A DNA stretch of 34,939 nt from assembly GCA_001802125.1 (NCBI GenBank), contig MGZK01000058.1, positions 1 to 34,939 of the forward strand. Direction: 5' to 3'. The position numbers were made by a program, and so were the translations under genes. This document shows positions 1 through 9,286 of the stretch, piece after piece. The stretch comes from Geobacteraceae bacterium GWC2_55_20 (GTDB lineage Bacteria > Desulfobacterota > Desulfuromonadia > Geobacterales > Pseudopelobacteraceae). Numbering within the stretch: the first letter of the stretch is position 1; each line of letters begins with the position of its first letter. The notes below the pieces were generated by a model that was given only the letters and a program-made list of their open reading frames with translations, made no database searches and was not told the DNA's origin.

Positions 1-3000
1 CAGTGCCAGGCCGGCCGGCAGGAATCCTGAGTAGATGCTCCAGGTGTAGGCGCCGGCACTGCCGGTGGCGGTCAGGGTCGCCGTGTAGGGGGTGCCGATC
101 AGACCGTCCGGAAGCGGTCCGGTGGTATGGACCAGGGGTTGGACGACGGTGATGGAATAGATCTGCGATGCGGTCCGTCCGCCGTTGTCGGTGACCCTGG
201 CGGTAAAGCTGTAGGTTCCCGTAACCGTGGGAGTACCGGAGATAACACCAGTCGTCGGGCTGAGCGTCAGGCCGGCGGGGAGAGTACCGCTGGTTTTGGT
301 GAAACTGTACGGTGTGGAGCCGCCGGCAGCCAGAACCGCTTCCACATAGGGTAAGCCGACATTTCCGTTGGGAAGGGTGGTGTTCAGGATCTGCAGCGGG
401 TTATAGACGTTGAAGATATAGGTTTTGAAAGTGCTCCGTCCTTCGATGTCCACAACCGAGATGCTGACCGTTTGCCTGGTGGCCACCAAGGGCGTACCGG
501 AGATAACGCCGGTGGAACTGTTGAAAGTCAGGCCGCTCGGCAAGGTTCCGGAGAAGATAAACCAGGTGTAGGCGCCATAGCCGCCGGAGGCGGTCAGTGT
601 GGCGGTGTAGGGGGCGCCGACGATCCCGTCAGCCAACGACCCGTCCGGCATGGTCACGGTGGTCTGGACAAGCGGATCGACAATGCCGATGGTGTAGCTC
701 CTGGTTGCGGTCCGGCCGCTTTTGTCGGTCACTTTCACGATGAAAGTATAGCTCCCCACTGATGTGGGAATGCCGCTTATTATCCCTGAAGGCGATAAAT
801 TCAGACCGGTGGGAAGTGTTCCGGGAATAGTCCCGCTGATTATGCTGAAAGTATATGGTTTGGCCCCGCCGCTGGCGGCGATGGTCTGGCTGTAGGAAAA
901 GTTCCGTGTTCCCCGGGGCAGGGTATCTGCAGTGGTGATGACGAGCGGGGCGGTTACCTCGATGCTGAAAGAGCCGGTTGCCTGGCGGTTCAGGTTCTCG
1001 GTGACGGTGATCGAGAACGGGTAGGTACCCGCCATGGTCGGCGTGCCGCTGATTGTGCCGAGGGTCGGGTCAAGGGCCACGCCTGGAGGCAGGCTGCCAC
1101 CAGCTGCCATTGTGAACGTGAAAGGCCCGGCACTGCCGGCAACGTAGACCTGCGTGGCATAGGGAGTTCCTGTGTCTGCTGGCGGAAATGGCACGGTGTC
1201 GTTGATGTTGAGTGGCCCGGGGGTGGTGAGGTCCATGATAGTGACAGAAAAATTCTTGGAGGCTGTCCATCCGTTACTGTCGGTGACCTTGGCGATAAAG
1301 GCAAAGGTTCCCGAATTTGAAGGAACTCCTGATATTACTCCGTCGGTCGAGATGTTCATGCCGGTGGGGAGAGGCCCCCCTGAATAGCTGAAGGTGTATG
1401 GCGCGGTCCCGCCGGTGGCGATGAGGCTCTGGGTGTAGAGGAAAGTGCGGATCCCCTGGGGCAGGATGTCGGCATTGGTGATCATGAGAACCGGTGGCAC
1501 CTTGATGGTGAACGAGCCTCGCGCCTGCGCATTAAGCCTGTCAGTGACAATGACCGTGAATGGGTATGTGCCGGCCGTGGTCGGCGTGCCGCTGATCGTG
1601 GCGATAACAGGGTCAATGGTCAGGCCGGGCGGCAGGGGAGTCGTGGGGTCCACGGAGAACACAAACGGGCCGCTGCCGCCGTTGGTGATGACCGGTCTGA
1701 TATAGGGCTTGCCGATTTCGGCCGGTGGAAACGGCACTGTGGAATTGATGGCTAGCAAGCCATTGGTGGTAAGGCCGAACTTCAGTAACGCGCTCTGCGT
1801 GGTAGAGAGGGCCACCCCGGTGATGGTGACGTTCCCGTAGCCAGATTTGCTGATGGTAACGTCATATGTTCCATATGCTGGAGGCGAGTTGAATATGAAG
1901 TTGCCGAGAGTGTCTGTCTGAGTGGTTGTACCACCGGTGATGGTCACCGTGGCCGATGCCAGAGGTGCGCCGATGGAAAGGTCGCGGACCGTGCCTGATA
2001 TAGTGGCGATGCCGGTGCCGGTCACTGGGATATCAAGAGTCGTGCCGTTGATTGTCAACTTCAACAGGGCATTCTTGTTCCCTACACTTGTTGGAATGAA
2101 ACCGATGGATAGGTTGCATTTTTCACCAACAGCCAAGGTTGGAGTTAGGCTGACGCAAGGGTTTGTGCCACCGGGAACAATGGTGAATTGCTCGGCGTTA
2201 GTTCCAGTAAGCCTTATGTCAGAGACTGCTTGCGGGGTTATGCCTTTGTTCTGCAGAGATACTTCCATCTGGGTACCGGTCGAGCTCAGGTCCTGAGTGC
2301 CAAACACGTTATTGCCCTGAACTACAATATTATCCAAAACCCAAATTCGACCTGAACGAACCGGCCATGTGATGGATGTGTTGGTTTTGTTTTGCCAACT
2401 TACACCTGCGTCGTACATTCTGATAATCCAGGCAAAAGCTCCAGAGGTAGAAGTGACTAAGGTAGATGAGGACCAGTAGCTGCTTGGCTGGATGTTGGTG
2501 AATGGGTGACCTGCTGGAAGCGGGGGAGACGGAGATGACAGGAAAGAGGTGCGGGAAATATCAATTAGACTGTCAAGTTGAGCCAAATTGGGGATACTCC
2601 AGTCACCTGCTATCGATCCATCAATGAGTCCGCATTGACCATTGGTAAGTCCGTTGGCGGATGATATTGCAGTACCCCAAGGCAGTGCTCCAAAACAATT
2701 GGCATTCTTCAGCCAAACAAGGCCGGTGAGCTTGTCGTGTACGGTACCGTCGTTCAGGTCGGTAAATCGCGGGATTGGCCAGGTTACTCCCATTTGTAAG
2801 GCGCCGTCGTCAGCTGGGGCATATGTTGCAGTCTGCCCGGTTCGGGGGAGTTGAACCGGGGCTGTGCTGGTTTGTCCCGAACGTACCGGCATTACATATG
2901 AGTTTGAGTTGGGAGGACCCTTACTTGAGGTGTTCATCACACCGCCATTTCCTGCATTGAAGTACCATGCAAAGTTAGTATTAACATTTGAGGTAGTGGA

Positions 3001-3483
3001 GGACCATGAACCGTTTATTAAGTTGATAAAGCCAATACTTCTCAGCCAAACTCCAAGATTTACCTGCTGAAGATTTATCAAACTATTTGATTCACGTAGG
3101 TTGGGTAACCGCCACTGACCTGCAGTTGATCCGTCGCTGAGGCCGCAAGCGCCGCTGGCCAATCCATTAGCGGAAGCGATGGCACCTGACCAAGATTGAA
3201 CACCGAAACAATTGGCGTTTTTCAGCCAGATCAGCCCGGTCAGGTTGTCTGTAATCGTTCCGTTCGGCGGGTTCGGTTCGGTGAACCTGGGTTCCGGCCA
3301 GGGGACACCCATTCGCGTGTCGCCGTCCTGGCCGGTTCCGGCGCAGGGGATAACGGCTCCGGTATCGCTATAGCAAGAAGTTTGACCCGTCTGTGGAACC
3401 AGGGCCATTTCGCCCCAGGCTGCAAGCGGCGTCAGGCAACAGGTAACCGCTATAAGAATCATGTTGTTAATTATCGCTCTCAT
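1..3483 (-). CDS. Giant secreted protein: two Lcl/DUF1566 domains plus tandem putative-Ig repeats (C-terminus beyond window)
   Basis: An uninterrupted reading frame of 1161 codons runs from ATG at 3483 to the left edge; I translated it line by line and met no stop. The start has a good ribosome site (AAGGAGG, rest of the upstream spacer AAAACCGG). Residues 1-22 look like a signal peptide. Two Lcl/DUF1566 domains follow (about 25-205 and 215-385), each with TGLIWLKNANCFG-like or TGLVWLKNANCFG-like cores, a WxLPN/WSIPN motif and a closing PVRSG. Next come a choice-of-anchor-D/ASH-like Ig domain (about 385-492), a carboxypeptidase-regulatory-like domain (about 493-565) and seven putative-Ig (He_PIG) repeats with ISGTP motifs. 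It lies 46 bp downstream of another giant Lcl protein, so the two are probably cotranscribed. It is likely exported and surface-bound or extracellular. The true C-terminus and any anchoring signal are outside the window, and its biological role is unknown. Confidence 0.88.
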   Translation of the reverse strand, partial: MRAIINNMILIAVTCCLTPLAAWGEMALVPQTGQTSCYSDTGAVIPCAGTGQDGDTRMGVPWPEPRFTEPNPPNGTITDNLTGLIWLKNANCFGVQSWSGAIASANGLASGACGLSDGSTAGQWRLPNLRESNSLINLQQVNLGVWLRSIGFINLINGSWSSTTSNVNTNFAWYFNAGNGGVMNTSSKGPPNSNSYVMPVRSGQTSTAPVQLPRTGQTATYAPADDGALQMGVTWPIPRFTDLNDGTVHDKLTGLVWLKNANCFGALPWGTAISSANGLTNGQCGLIDGSIAGDWSIPNLAQLDSLIDISRTSFLSSPSPPLPAGHPFTNIQPSSYWSSSTLVTSTSGAFAWIIRMYDAGVSWQNKTNTSITWPVRSGRIWVLDNIVVQGNNVFGTQDLSSTGTQMEVSLQNKGITPQAVSDIRLTGTNAEQFTIVPGGTNPCVSLTPTLAVGEKCNLSIGFIPTSVGNKNALLKLTINGTTLDIPVTGTGIATISGTVRDLSIGAPLASATVTITGGTTTQTDTLGNFIFNSPPAYGTYDVTISKSGYGNVTITGVALSTTQSALLKFGLTTNGLLAINSTVPFPPAEIGKPYIRPVITNGGSGPFVFSVDPTTPLPPGLTIDPVIATISGTPTTAGTYPFTVIVTDRLNAQARGSFTIKVPPVLMITNADILPQGIRTFLYTQSLIATGGTAPYTFSYSGGPLPTGMNISTDGVISGVPSNSGTFAFIAKVTDSNGWTASKNFSVTIMDLTTPGPLNINDTVPFPPADTGTPYATQVYVAGSAGPFTFTMAAGGSLPPGVALDPTLGTISGTPTMAGTYPFSITVTENLNRQATGSFSIEVTAPLVITTADTLPRGTRNFSYSQTIAASGGAKPYTFSIISGTIPGTLPTGLNLSPSGIISGIPTSVGSYTFIVKVTDKSGRTATRSYTIGIVDPLVQTTVTMPDGSLADGIVGAPYTATLTASGGYGAYTWFIFSGTLPSGLTFNSSTGVISGTPLVATRQTVSISVVDIEGRSTFKTYIFNVYNPLQILNTTLPNGNVGLPYVEAVLAAGGSTPYSFTKTSGTLPAGLTLSPTTGVISGTPTVTGTYSFTARVTDNGGRTASQIYSITVVQPLVHTTGPLPDGLIGTPYTATLTATGSAGAYTWSIYSGFLPAGLAL

Positions 3484-3529
3484 CCGGTTTTCCTCCTTAT
3501 CAGAGCCGTGATGTTCAGCAATACAGCTG

Positions 3530-6500
3530 TTACCTGATAATCAGTCGGTCCACAATCAGGCTCCCCTTCTGGATAGTTACCGTTCCCGCAATGGTCGACG
3601 TGCCGGACTTGGCCGAGTAGTCGGCGTTGTAGCCGCCGTCCAGCGTCAATTGAATATTCTTGTCAAGTGTAAAGCCCCCGGTAAAGGCAGTCGCCTGGAT
3701 CTTCATGACCGAATCGATTGCGACAGTTACATAGGCATCGAGTATGGTCAGATAGTCGGTATTGCCGAGCCGGACCGGCAGAATTTGGTTGAATGTGGCG
3801 CTGCAGACCAGGTTCAGGTCCGTGGAGATCAGGCAGTTCGGGTTTGAACCGCAACCGATGCAGGCGCCGCCCCAGCCGCCGAAAATGGATGTTGTGGCGT
3901 TGACTGCGTTGAGGGTAAAGGTAGCCCCGACCGGTTGTGATAAGGAGCATTTTCCCGACTGGGGCGGATAGTTGCAGTTCAGGCCATTGACCGGGTCGTT
4001 GGGTACGCTCTTGACTGAACCGCTGCCGCTGCCGATGATATTCACGGTCATGCTGACATTCATGCCCATGGTGGTGACGCTGAAGATCCCGTCTATCCCG
4101 CCGATGGACAGGGTGGCGGAAGTTGTGATGGAGAAACCGGTCGATGAGGTCAATCTTACTGTAACCGTGGAACCGTTGACGATCGTACCGGCTGCGCCGG
4201 TGTAGGGGCCGCCGTTGATGGAATAGGTTCCGCCCACGATGCTGATGGCAGCCGGGCCGTTGATTCCTGACACGGTTACTGGATTTGAGGAAACCACCGT
4301 GTTTGGAACCACGTCCGTCTGGGCGGTGAAACCGAACGGGTCGGGGATCGTATCGTTGTTCTGGTTGAAGATGGCTGTGACGTTCTTGAGCGCATTCATG
4401 GACAGCTGGCATGTGCCTGTGCCCGTACAGGCGCCGGACCATCCGGCGAAACTGCTGCCGGGGTCAGGTGCCGCTGACAGATTAAGCACCGTGTTCCAGA
4501 CGAGGTCTTTCTGGCAGGCGACGATGCAGTTGATCCCTGCCGCCGTGTCGTTCACTGTCCCGCCACCGCTGCCGCTGAACTGGATCATCAGCGGCATGAG
4601 CTGGTCCTGCGGTTTACCCGGGAAAGTGATTGAGTAACTGTTGTTGTTCTTGTCGTATTCCGTGACGCTGTTGGTCTCGTCCACTGCTACGAAGATCGGG
4701 TAATTGGGAGCGGACAGGGCGCTGATGTCGAAGGCGAAGGTGAAATCCTGGGTCGCGTTTACCGCCAGTGCAGGGACCAGCTGGGTTGATAATACCGCAC
4801 CGGTTGGGCCGTCACTGCGGAATGTGACGGTGGCCGCAGTCGACGGCAGAGCACCCTGATTGGCAACCCTGGCACTGATGTTGACCAGGTTATCCGATAG
4901 TTTATTCCAGGTGGCCGTGCTGACGGTCAGGTCGGGCGTGACCAGGTTGATGACAGCGGTATTGTCTGACCGGTTCAGTGGATCTAGGAGCGCGGCCGGA
5001 TCGATGACAGCGTAAACCGAAATCGGAACCGTCGTCGGCGGGATGGACATGGAGACGGTTGCGTCCCTGCTCTCACCGGCGTTGAAGACCCCGACAAGAA
5101 TTGTCTCACCGATCTTCATTCCGCCCAGGGCCGGATCGCCAAGATAAAAACTGACCACGGCATCGGTCACCGGTTTGTCACCCACGTTCATGGCGGTAAC
5201 GGTCAGTGTTGCCAGAACGCCAGGGAGCGGATTGGGCGGGGTGGCGAAGAAGTAGGCTCCATCCAGGGCCAGATCCACGCCCAGGTTGTGTTTGAGCATG
5301 TAGAGATCGGTAAAGGATGCTGTCGCGGGAACGGTTCCGTCGGCGTTGAGCAGCAGTTTCCGGTTATAGGTGGCGATCACCGTTTCGGTACCCAGAAAGG
5401 CGATGGAGGGATGGCTCTCGGTTTCCGCATCGGCTGTCAGTTGCTTCGGATTTCCCCAGATCCGGAAGAGCGGATCGAAAATGACGCCAAACAGGTCGGA
5501 ACTGCCGGTTTCCGAAGGCTGGGCATAGATGATGGCCACACGGCCGTCGGTGGTAGCACTCTGTTTGAAGTCAGCCAGGCTGCTGGAATATTCGGTGTCA
5601 TTCCGGATCACAGTCGGGTTGAAAAAATCGAAATTTAAAGCGCTGGACAGTTCGCCCCCCTTAACCCAGGTCAGTATGACGTTGTTGGCGGAGTCCAGTG
5701 TGAGCTGCGGATTGTCGTCGATGATCGTGTCCGTAGTCAGGCGGGTGAGTGCCCCCCAAGTCCGGTTGATCCAGGAGATGCTGTAGAGCTCCAGATTGGC
5801 AAGTGATGTCAGGTTGTCCGTGCTGTGGAGCGCCGCAACGATGTGCGCTGTCGTGCCATCATAGACCACGGAGTAGCGTTTGAGCGCATTGGGGATCGTG
5901 GCGGCCACCTGTGGAATGCTCCAGGCTGTTCCGTTGAAGAATGAGTACCAGATCCTGTTCGGCGCAAGGGAACTGCCGTACATATCGTTATTCTCGTTGC
6001 CGAGCCAGGTGAGGAGGACGTTGTTGCTGTCTTTACCTGACAGTTTGGGGGAGTGCTGCAGCGAGGCGGCGCCGCTCTGGCGCACCGCCGTGCCCCAGGT
6101 CCCGGTGACTGGATTATAGACAGCGGTATTGATTACCAGTCTGGACAGGGCATCGTTCAAGGTCGCGGTATCAGGCAGCACGGTGTTTTCATCTTCCCAG
6201 GTAGCCATGACTGTGCCATCGGTGAATGTGATGGCCACCGGATGGAAATCCGCCGTGGCGTCATTGGCCACCGGTTGCGGGGCGCTCCAGGCAGTGCCGT
6301 CAAAAGTTGAATGGACCAGCATGGTCCGGTTGGCGGCGCTGCGGATCGGGTTGTCGGTGACATAGAGGAGATTGACGTTATTCCCGGCCGAGGAGAGGAA
6401 CGAATCCGAGAGCGGGAATACTGAAGTCACAATGGGTGAAATGGCCACGCTGTATGGTTGTGTCACCGGCGCGGCAAAGGTCTTGAGGGTGTATTTCGGA

Positions 6501-8851
6501 GCGCTGGTAAAGTTGCCGGCGTTGGGCGCGTTCAGGTAGTCACGGGGAATAAGTGCACTGTCGGCACCAGTCTGGCTGGCAAATGCAGCTTTTGCCGGAA
6601 CGGGTTGCGGGGGACACGCTTCTGCCTGAGGGACGCAGCCATCCCATGGTCCGAAATTGACAAGACTCCACTGGAACAGTAATGCTGTTGCGTTGACAGC
6701 AACATCAGCCTTGAACTCTACGTACTTGATCAAGTGTGGTAAGCTCAGGTTTGCCGTTGCTTTGCCGGTAAACGTGCCGTCTACGCCGATCAAATCGTTG
6801 ATACCTAGCCCAGCGGTACCGATAATGTATGGTGCGAGCGTTGCCTGCCCGCTTAGGGTTCCATTTGTCAGCGAATCTGTTGCTTTCCAAAGAAAATCCG
6901 CTTCCCATCCAAATCCCCCTTTGAAGTACCACGGAACTGGCAGGGTGCCGAACGAGGGAAATTGACGCGTTACGGAAAAATCAGCTTTTCCTGCTATACC
7001 CACGGAAATGTTAGGCTTCCATACATTTGTACCGGAGTAGCAGTTCATCTGAACAAACTGTGATTCAATTTTGGCGTGGGGGTAAAACAGAAACTGCATG
7101 CCTCCGGCTTTAAAGTCCGGCATAACAGCTTTGTCAATTTTCCCTTTCTTTATAGCATCCTGGGTAGCCCTGAACAACTCACTCAGTCCCCATGGCTTGT
7201 TCCGACTGTTGTATTTCTGCTCCAACTCATCTTTGTAGGTAGCATCACCAAATTTAAGATCATACGATGCCAAGCCGTTGGAAGTGTTAAATTCAAAACT
7301 GAAGGCAGGAGTCCATTGGGCTGTAAAGGGAGAATCTCCAAGATATGGAATGTTTTCAGGGATTGTTCCTTTGGGAATGACCATGTCCATGAAAGGACTC
7401 GGGAGAGCCATGTCAAATTTATAAATCTTAGGAGTGCCCAAAAAATTATAATTTATACCGGGTGCGGCGAAAATTGATGGTTCCCGAGTCACAAAAAAAT
7501 CCGCTACCTTTTCTACTGACTTGGTCTTGTCACCGGTTGCGGCCACTGCCATTACCTTGAGGGTGTCGCATTGATTAATATTCAGCCCAACATTAACTGA
7601 ACCGGCAACGCTGGTGCCGGTGGCCGGGACATCAAAACTGGTGGTTGAAGTTATGAACCTGACCGTGCCTGGTGCATGTCCATTCCAGATTATGGTGGCA
7701 GTGTAATTAACCGGAAGACCTATTCCAGGCAGGAAGTATCGTGCATCCGGGTATTCGCTAACAATAGTAGTCACAGTAACCGGGAAGGGGACCAGGCTGA
7801 TATTGACGATATTTGTCTGTGACGCCAGCGGAGTCACCGGGACACTCTGGTCGACGAAGCCTATTTTGCTCACATTAACTGAATGGCTGCCTGGTGGGAG
7901 GTTAGTGCTCAGGTATTTTCCGTTTACGTCGGTGGTGTAGGGCTGCCCGTTGATAAACACCGTGGCATTTGCCAGCGGTGAGTCTGGAGGGTCGGAATTG
8001 GCATTGGTAACAGTGCCAGAGATGACTGTGTTCGGCGCAAGACTGAAATTCAGGGTTGCGGTCTGCCCTTTGATCACGGATGTCGAGGCGCTCTGGGGGA
8101 CAAACCCGGAAATACTCGCTGTCACGGTATATGTGCCGGCTAGTAGGTTGCCGCTCAGGTATCTGCCGGCCGCGTCAGTGATATATGTCTGGCCGTTGAT
8201 TACAACTGCAGCTCCCGCCAGTGGTGCAGTGGTGACGGCATTGGTGACGGTGCCGGAAATGTGACCGTATATAACCGGACAACTTCCAGCGCGAACGGGC
8301 CAGGCATAACCGATACCTCCTCCATTAGCGACTACCTGACTGCCGTTGCTGAAAACATTTCCGCTGCTCGTCTCTATCCACCAGATACTGTCTTGTATAA
8401 ATGGGTTATAAGTAGATGACCAATAATGTCTCTGAACTGACATAAATCCGATTGAAGTAAGCCAATTGTCAGGAGTGTTGACGAATCCAGTTGCTGAGTT
8501 GCTACCATCACAACCGTTATAAGCCCAGACAGGAGCTCCTGCTCCGCAAACGAGTGACTTAAGCTCATTTATGGTTGGCAGATGCCAGTCATTATAGCCT
8601 TTATAGACACCGGTGTTGAGTCTGGTAATTTGTGTAAAGGCGCTATTGAAAGATATATGCCCGGGATATCCTGGGTCGTCAGTATAGCCATACTGTGTAG
8701 CAATCGGATTCGCATCCTTGGTCCACATCAATCCAGTTCCGGTATCTGCAACCGTTCCGTCACCGCAGTCTTGAAAGGGGCCGGCCGCCCAGACCATTAA
8801 CGGGAGCAGGCAGCAGAGAGAAAAAATGAGGAGTTGCAGGCGGGGTTTCAT
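3530..8851 (-). CDS. Giant secreted multidomain protein (Lcl/DUF1566, carboxypeptidase-regulatory, beta-propeller-like, CARDB, bacterial repeat)
   Basis: A 1773-residue protein starting at ATG 8851 with AGAGGTG about 5 bases upstream. Residues 1-23 form a signal peptide ending near VWAAG. By position: Lcl/DUF1566 (about 24-195, with GLMWTKDANP and WHLPTINEL), two carboxypeptidase-regulatory-like domains (196-355, each with an ISGTVTNA start), an Ig-like stretch (356-465), and a region I do not recognise (466-750). A beta-propeller-like section follows (about 820-1170) with repeated FDGTAWSAP, FNGTAWSIP and NRTWGALT blade motifs. After it come two CARDB-type domains (about 1188-1395), two Cys-containing bacterial-repeat domains with FAGWSG and FGGWGG motifs, with an Ig/IPT-like domain between them. 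The protein ends in a short C-terminal module (about 1692-1773, ending LIVDRLIIR). No LPXTG or transmembrane anchor is visible. It is probably exported by Sec and located at or beyond the outer membrane. Ligand and function are unknown. Confidence 0.88.
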   Translation of the reverse strand: MKPRLQLLIFSLCCLLPLMVWAAGPFQDCGDGTVADTGTGLMWTKDANPIATQYGYTDDPGYPGHISFNSAFTQITRLNTGVYKGYNDWHLPTINELKSLVCGAGAPVWAYNGCDGSNSATGFVNTPDNWLTSIGFMSVQRHYWSSTYNPFIQDSIWWIETSSGNVFSNGSQVVANGGGIGYAWPVRAGSCPVIYGHISGTVTNAVTTAPLAGAAVVINGQTYITDAAGRYLSGNLLAGTYTVTASISGFVPQSASTSVIKGQTATLNFSLAPNTVISGTVTNANSDPPDSPLANATVFINGQPYTTDVNGKYLSTNLPPGSHSVNVSKIGFVDQSVPVTPLASQTNIVNISLVPFPVTVTTIVSEYPDARYFLPGIGLPVNYTATIIWNGHAPGTVRFITSTTSFDVPATGTSVAGSVNVGLNINQCDTLKVMAVAATGDKTKSVEKVADFFVTREPSIFAAPGINYNFLGTPKIYKFDMALPSPFMDMVIPKGTIPENIPYLGDSPFTAQWTPAFSFEFNTSNGLASYDLKFGDATYKDELEQKYNSRNKPWGLSELFRATQDAIKKGKIDKAVMPDFKAGGMQFLFYPHAKIESQFVQMNCYSGTNVWKPNISVGIAGKADFSVTRQFPSFGTLPVPWYFKGGFGWEADFLWKATDSLTNGTLSGQATLAPYIIGTAGLGINDLIGVDGTFTGKATANLSLPHLIKYVEFKADVAVNATALLFQWSLVNFGPWDGCVPQAEACPPQPVPAKAAFASQTGADSALIPRDYLNAPNAGNFTSAPKYTLKTFAAPVTQPYSVAISPIVTSVFPLSDSFLSSAGNNVNLLYVTDNPIRSAANRTMLVHSTFDGTAWSAPQPVANDATADFHPVAITFTDGTVMATWEDENTVLPDTATLNDALSRLVINTAVYNPVTGTWGTAVRQSGAASLQHSPKLSGKDSNNVLLTWLGNENNDMYGSSLAPNRIWYSFFNGTAWSIPQVAATIPNALKRYSVVYDGTTAHIVAALHSTDNLTSLANLELYSISWINRTWGALTRLTTDTIIDDNPQLTLDSANNVILTWVKGGELSSALNFDFFNPTVIRNDTEYSSSLADFKQSATTDGRVAIIYAQPSETGSSDLFGVIFDPLFRIWGNPKQLTADAETESHPSIAFLGTETVIATYNRKLLLNADGTVPATASFTDLYMLKHNLGVDLALDGAYFFATPPNPLPGVLATLTVTAMNVGDKPVTDAVVSFYLGDPALGGMKIGETILVGVFNAGESRDATVSMSIPPTTVPISVYAVIDPAALLDPLNRSDNTAVINLVTPDLTVSTATWNKLSDNLVNISARVANQGALPSTAATVTFRSDGPTGAVLSTQLVPALAVNATQDFTFAFDISALSAPNYPIFVAVDETNSVTEYDKNNNSYSITFPGKPQDQLMPLMIQFSGSGGGTVNDTAAGINCIVACQKDLVWNTVLNLSAAPDPGSSFAGWSGACTGTGTCQLSMNALKNVTAIFNQNNDTIPDPFGFTAQTDVVPNTVVSSNPVTVSGINGPAAISIVGGTYSINGGPYTGAAGTIVNGSTVTVRLTSSTGFSITTSATLSIGGIDGIFSVTTMGMNVSMTVNIIGSGSGSVKSVPNDPVNGLNCNYPPQSGKCSLSQPVGATFTLNAVNATTSIFGGWGGACIGCGSNPNCLISTDLNLVCSATFNQILPVRLGNTDYLTILDAYVTVAIDSVMKIQATAFTGGFTLDKNIQLTLDGGYNADYSAKSGTSTIAGTVTIQKGSLIVDRLIIR

Positions 8852-8883
8852 GATGACACCTCTTATTCTATTCGCGTTTCAGG

Positions 8884-8900
8884 GGCGCACCTCGTGCGCC
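8884..8900. other. Short perfect hairpin in the leader of the giant-protein operon
   Basis: GGCGCAC and GTGCGCC form a perfect 7-bp stem around the loop CTC. On the minus strand this would sit in the untranslated leader about 33 bases before the start codon at 8851. On the plus strand it is followed by TGCTTTTA, so a weak terminator is also possible. Its role is unknown. Confidence 0.45.
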
Positions 8901-9286
8901 TGCTTTTATGACATATCTGATTGCGACAGGAACCACAGGGAACTTTTTCATGCTGTGCCAACCTTTCCGTTAAGCTGATACGATATCTACAACTTTTTTT
9001 GCATCGACCGTGCCTACAAGTGCCTGTTTTATCGAGTTAGTAAACAAGATCTTTTTTGTCTGTTATTGGTTATTTACGTGTATATGCAAATTATGCTTTA
9101 TGGTATCCAGCTCTGTTTCGTCAGGCAGTTATCAGTCAAGTATCATGCGACTGTAAAGTTTTTCGACAGATTCTGTATAACATTTTTACATATGAGAAAG
9201 CTTGTCGTGTAACAGGCTGATCAGTTATTCGGAAGGATGAAAACGGGAGAATTTGTAATTGAGGAGGTGGGCTTACAGGAGAAGAT

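Noticed and set aside
3663-4442. 259-codon minus-strand frame inside the giant gene, shifted frame
   Set aside because: Arg/His/Gln-rich translation typical of an out-of-frame reading of a coding region.
8946-8961. Sigma-54 promoter-like TGGCAC on the minus strand upstream of the giant operon
   Set aside because: The -24 box matches but the bases where the -12 TTGC should be read GAAA, so the essential GC is missing.
8852-9280. Possible GEMM (cyclic-di-GMP) riboswitch in the giant-gene leader
   Set aside because: I looked for the conserved core on the minus strand because such switches are common in Geobacter; no matching core was found.
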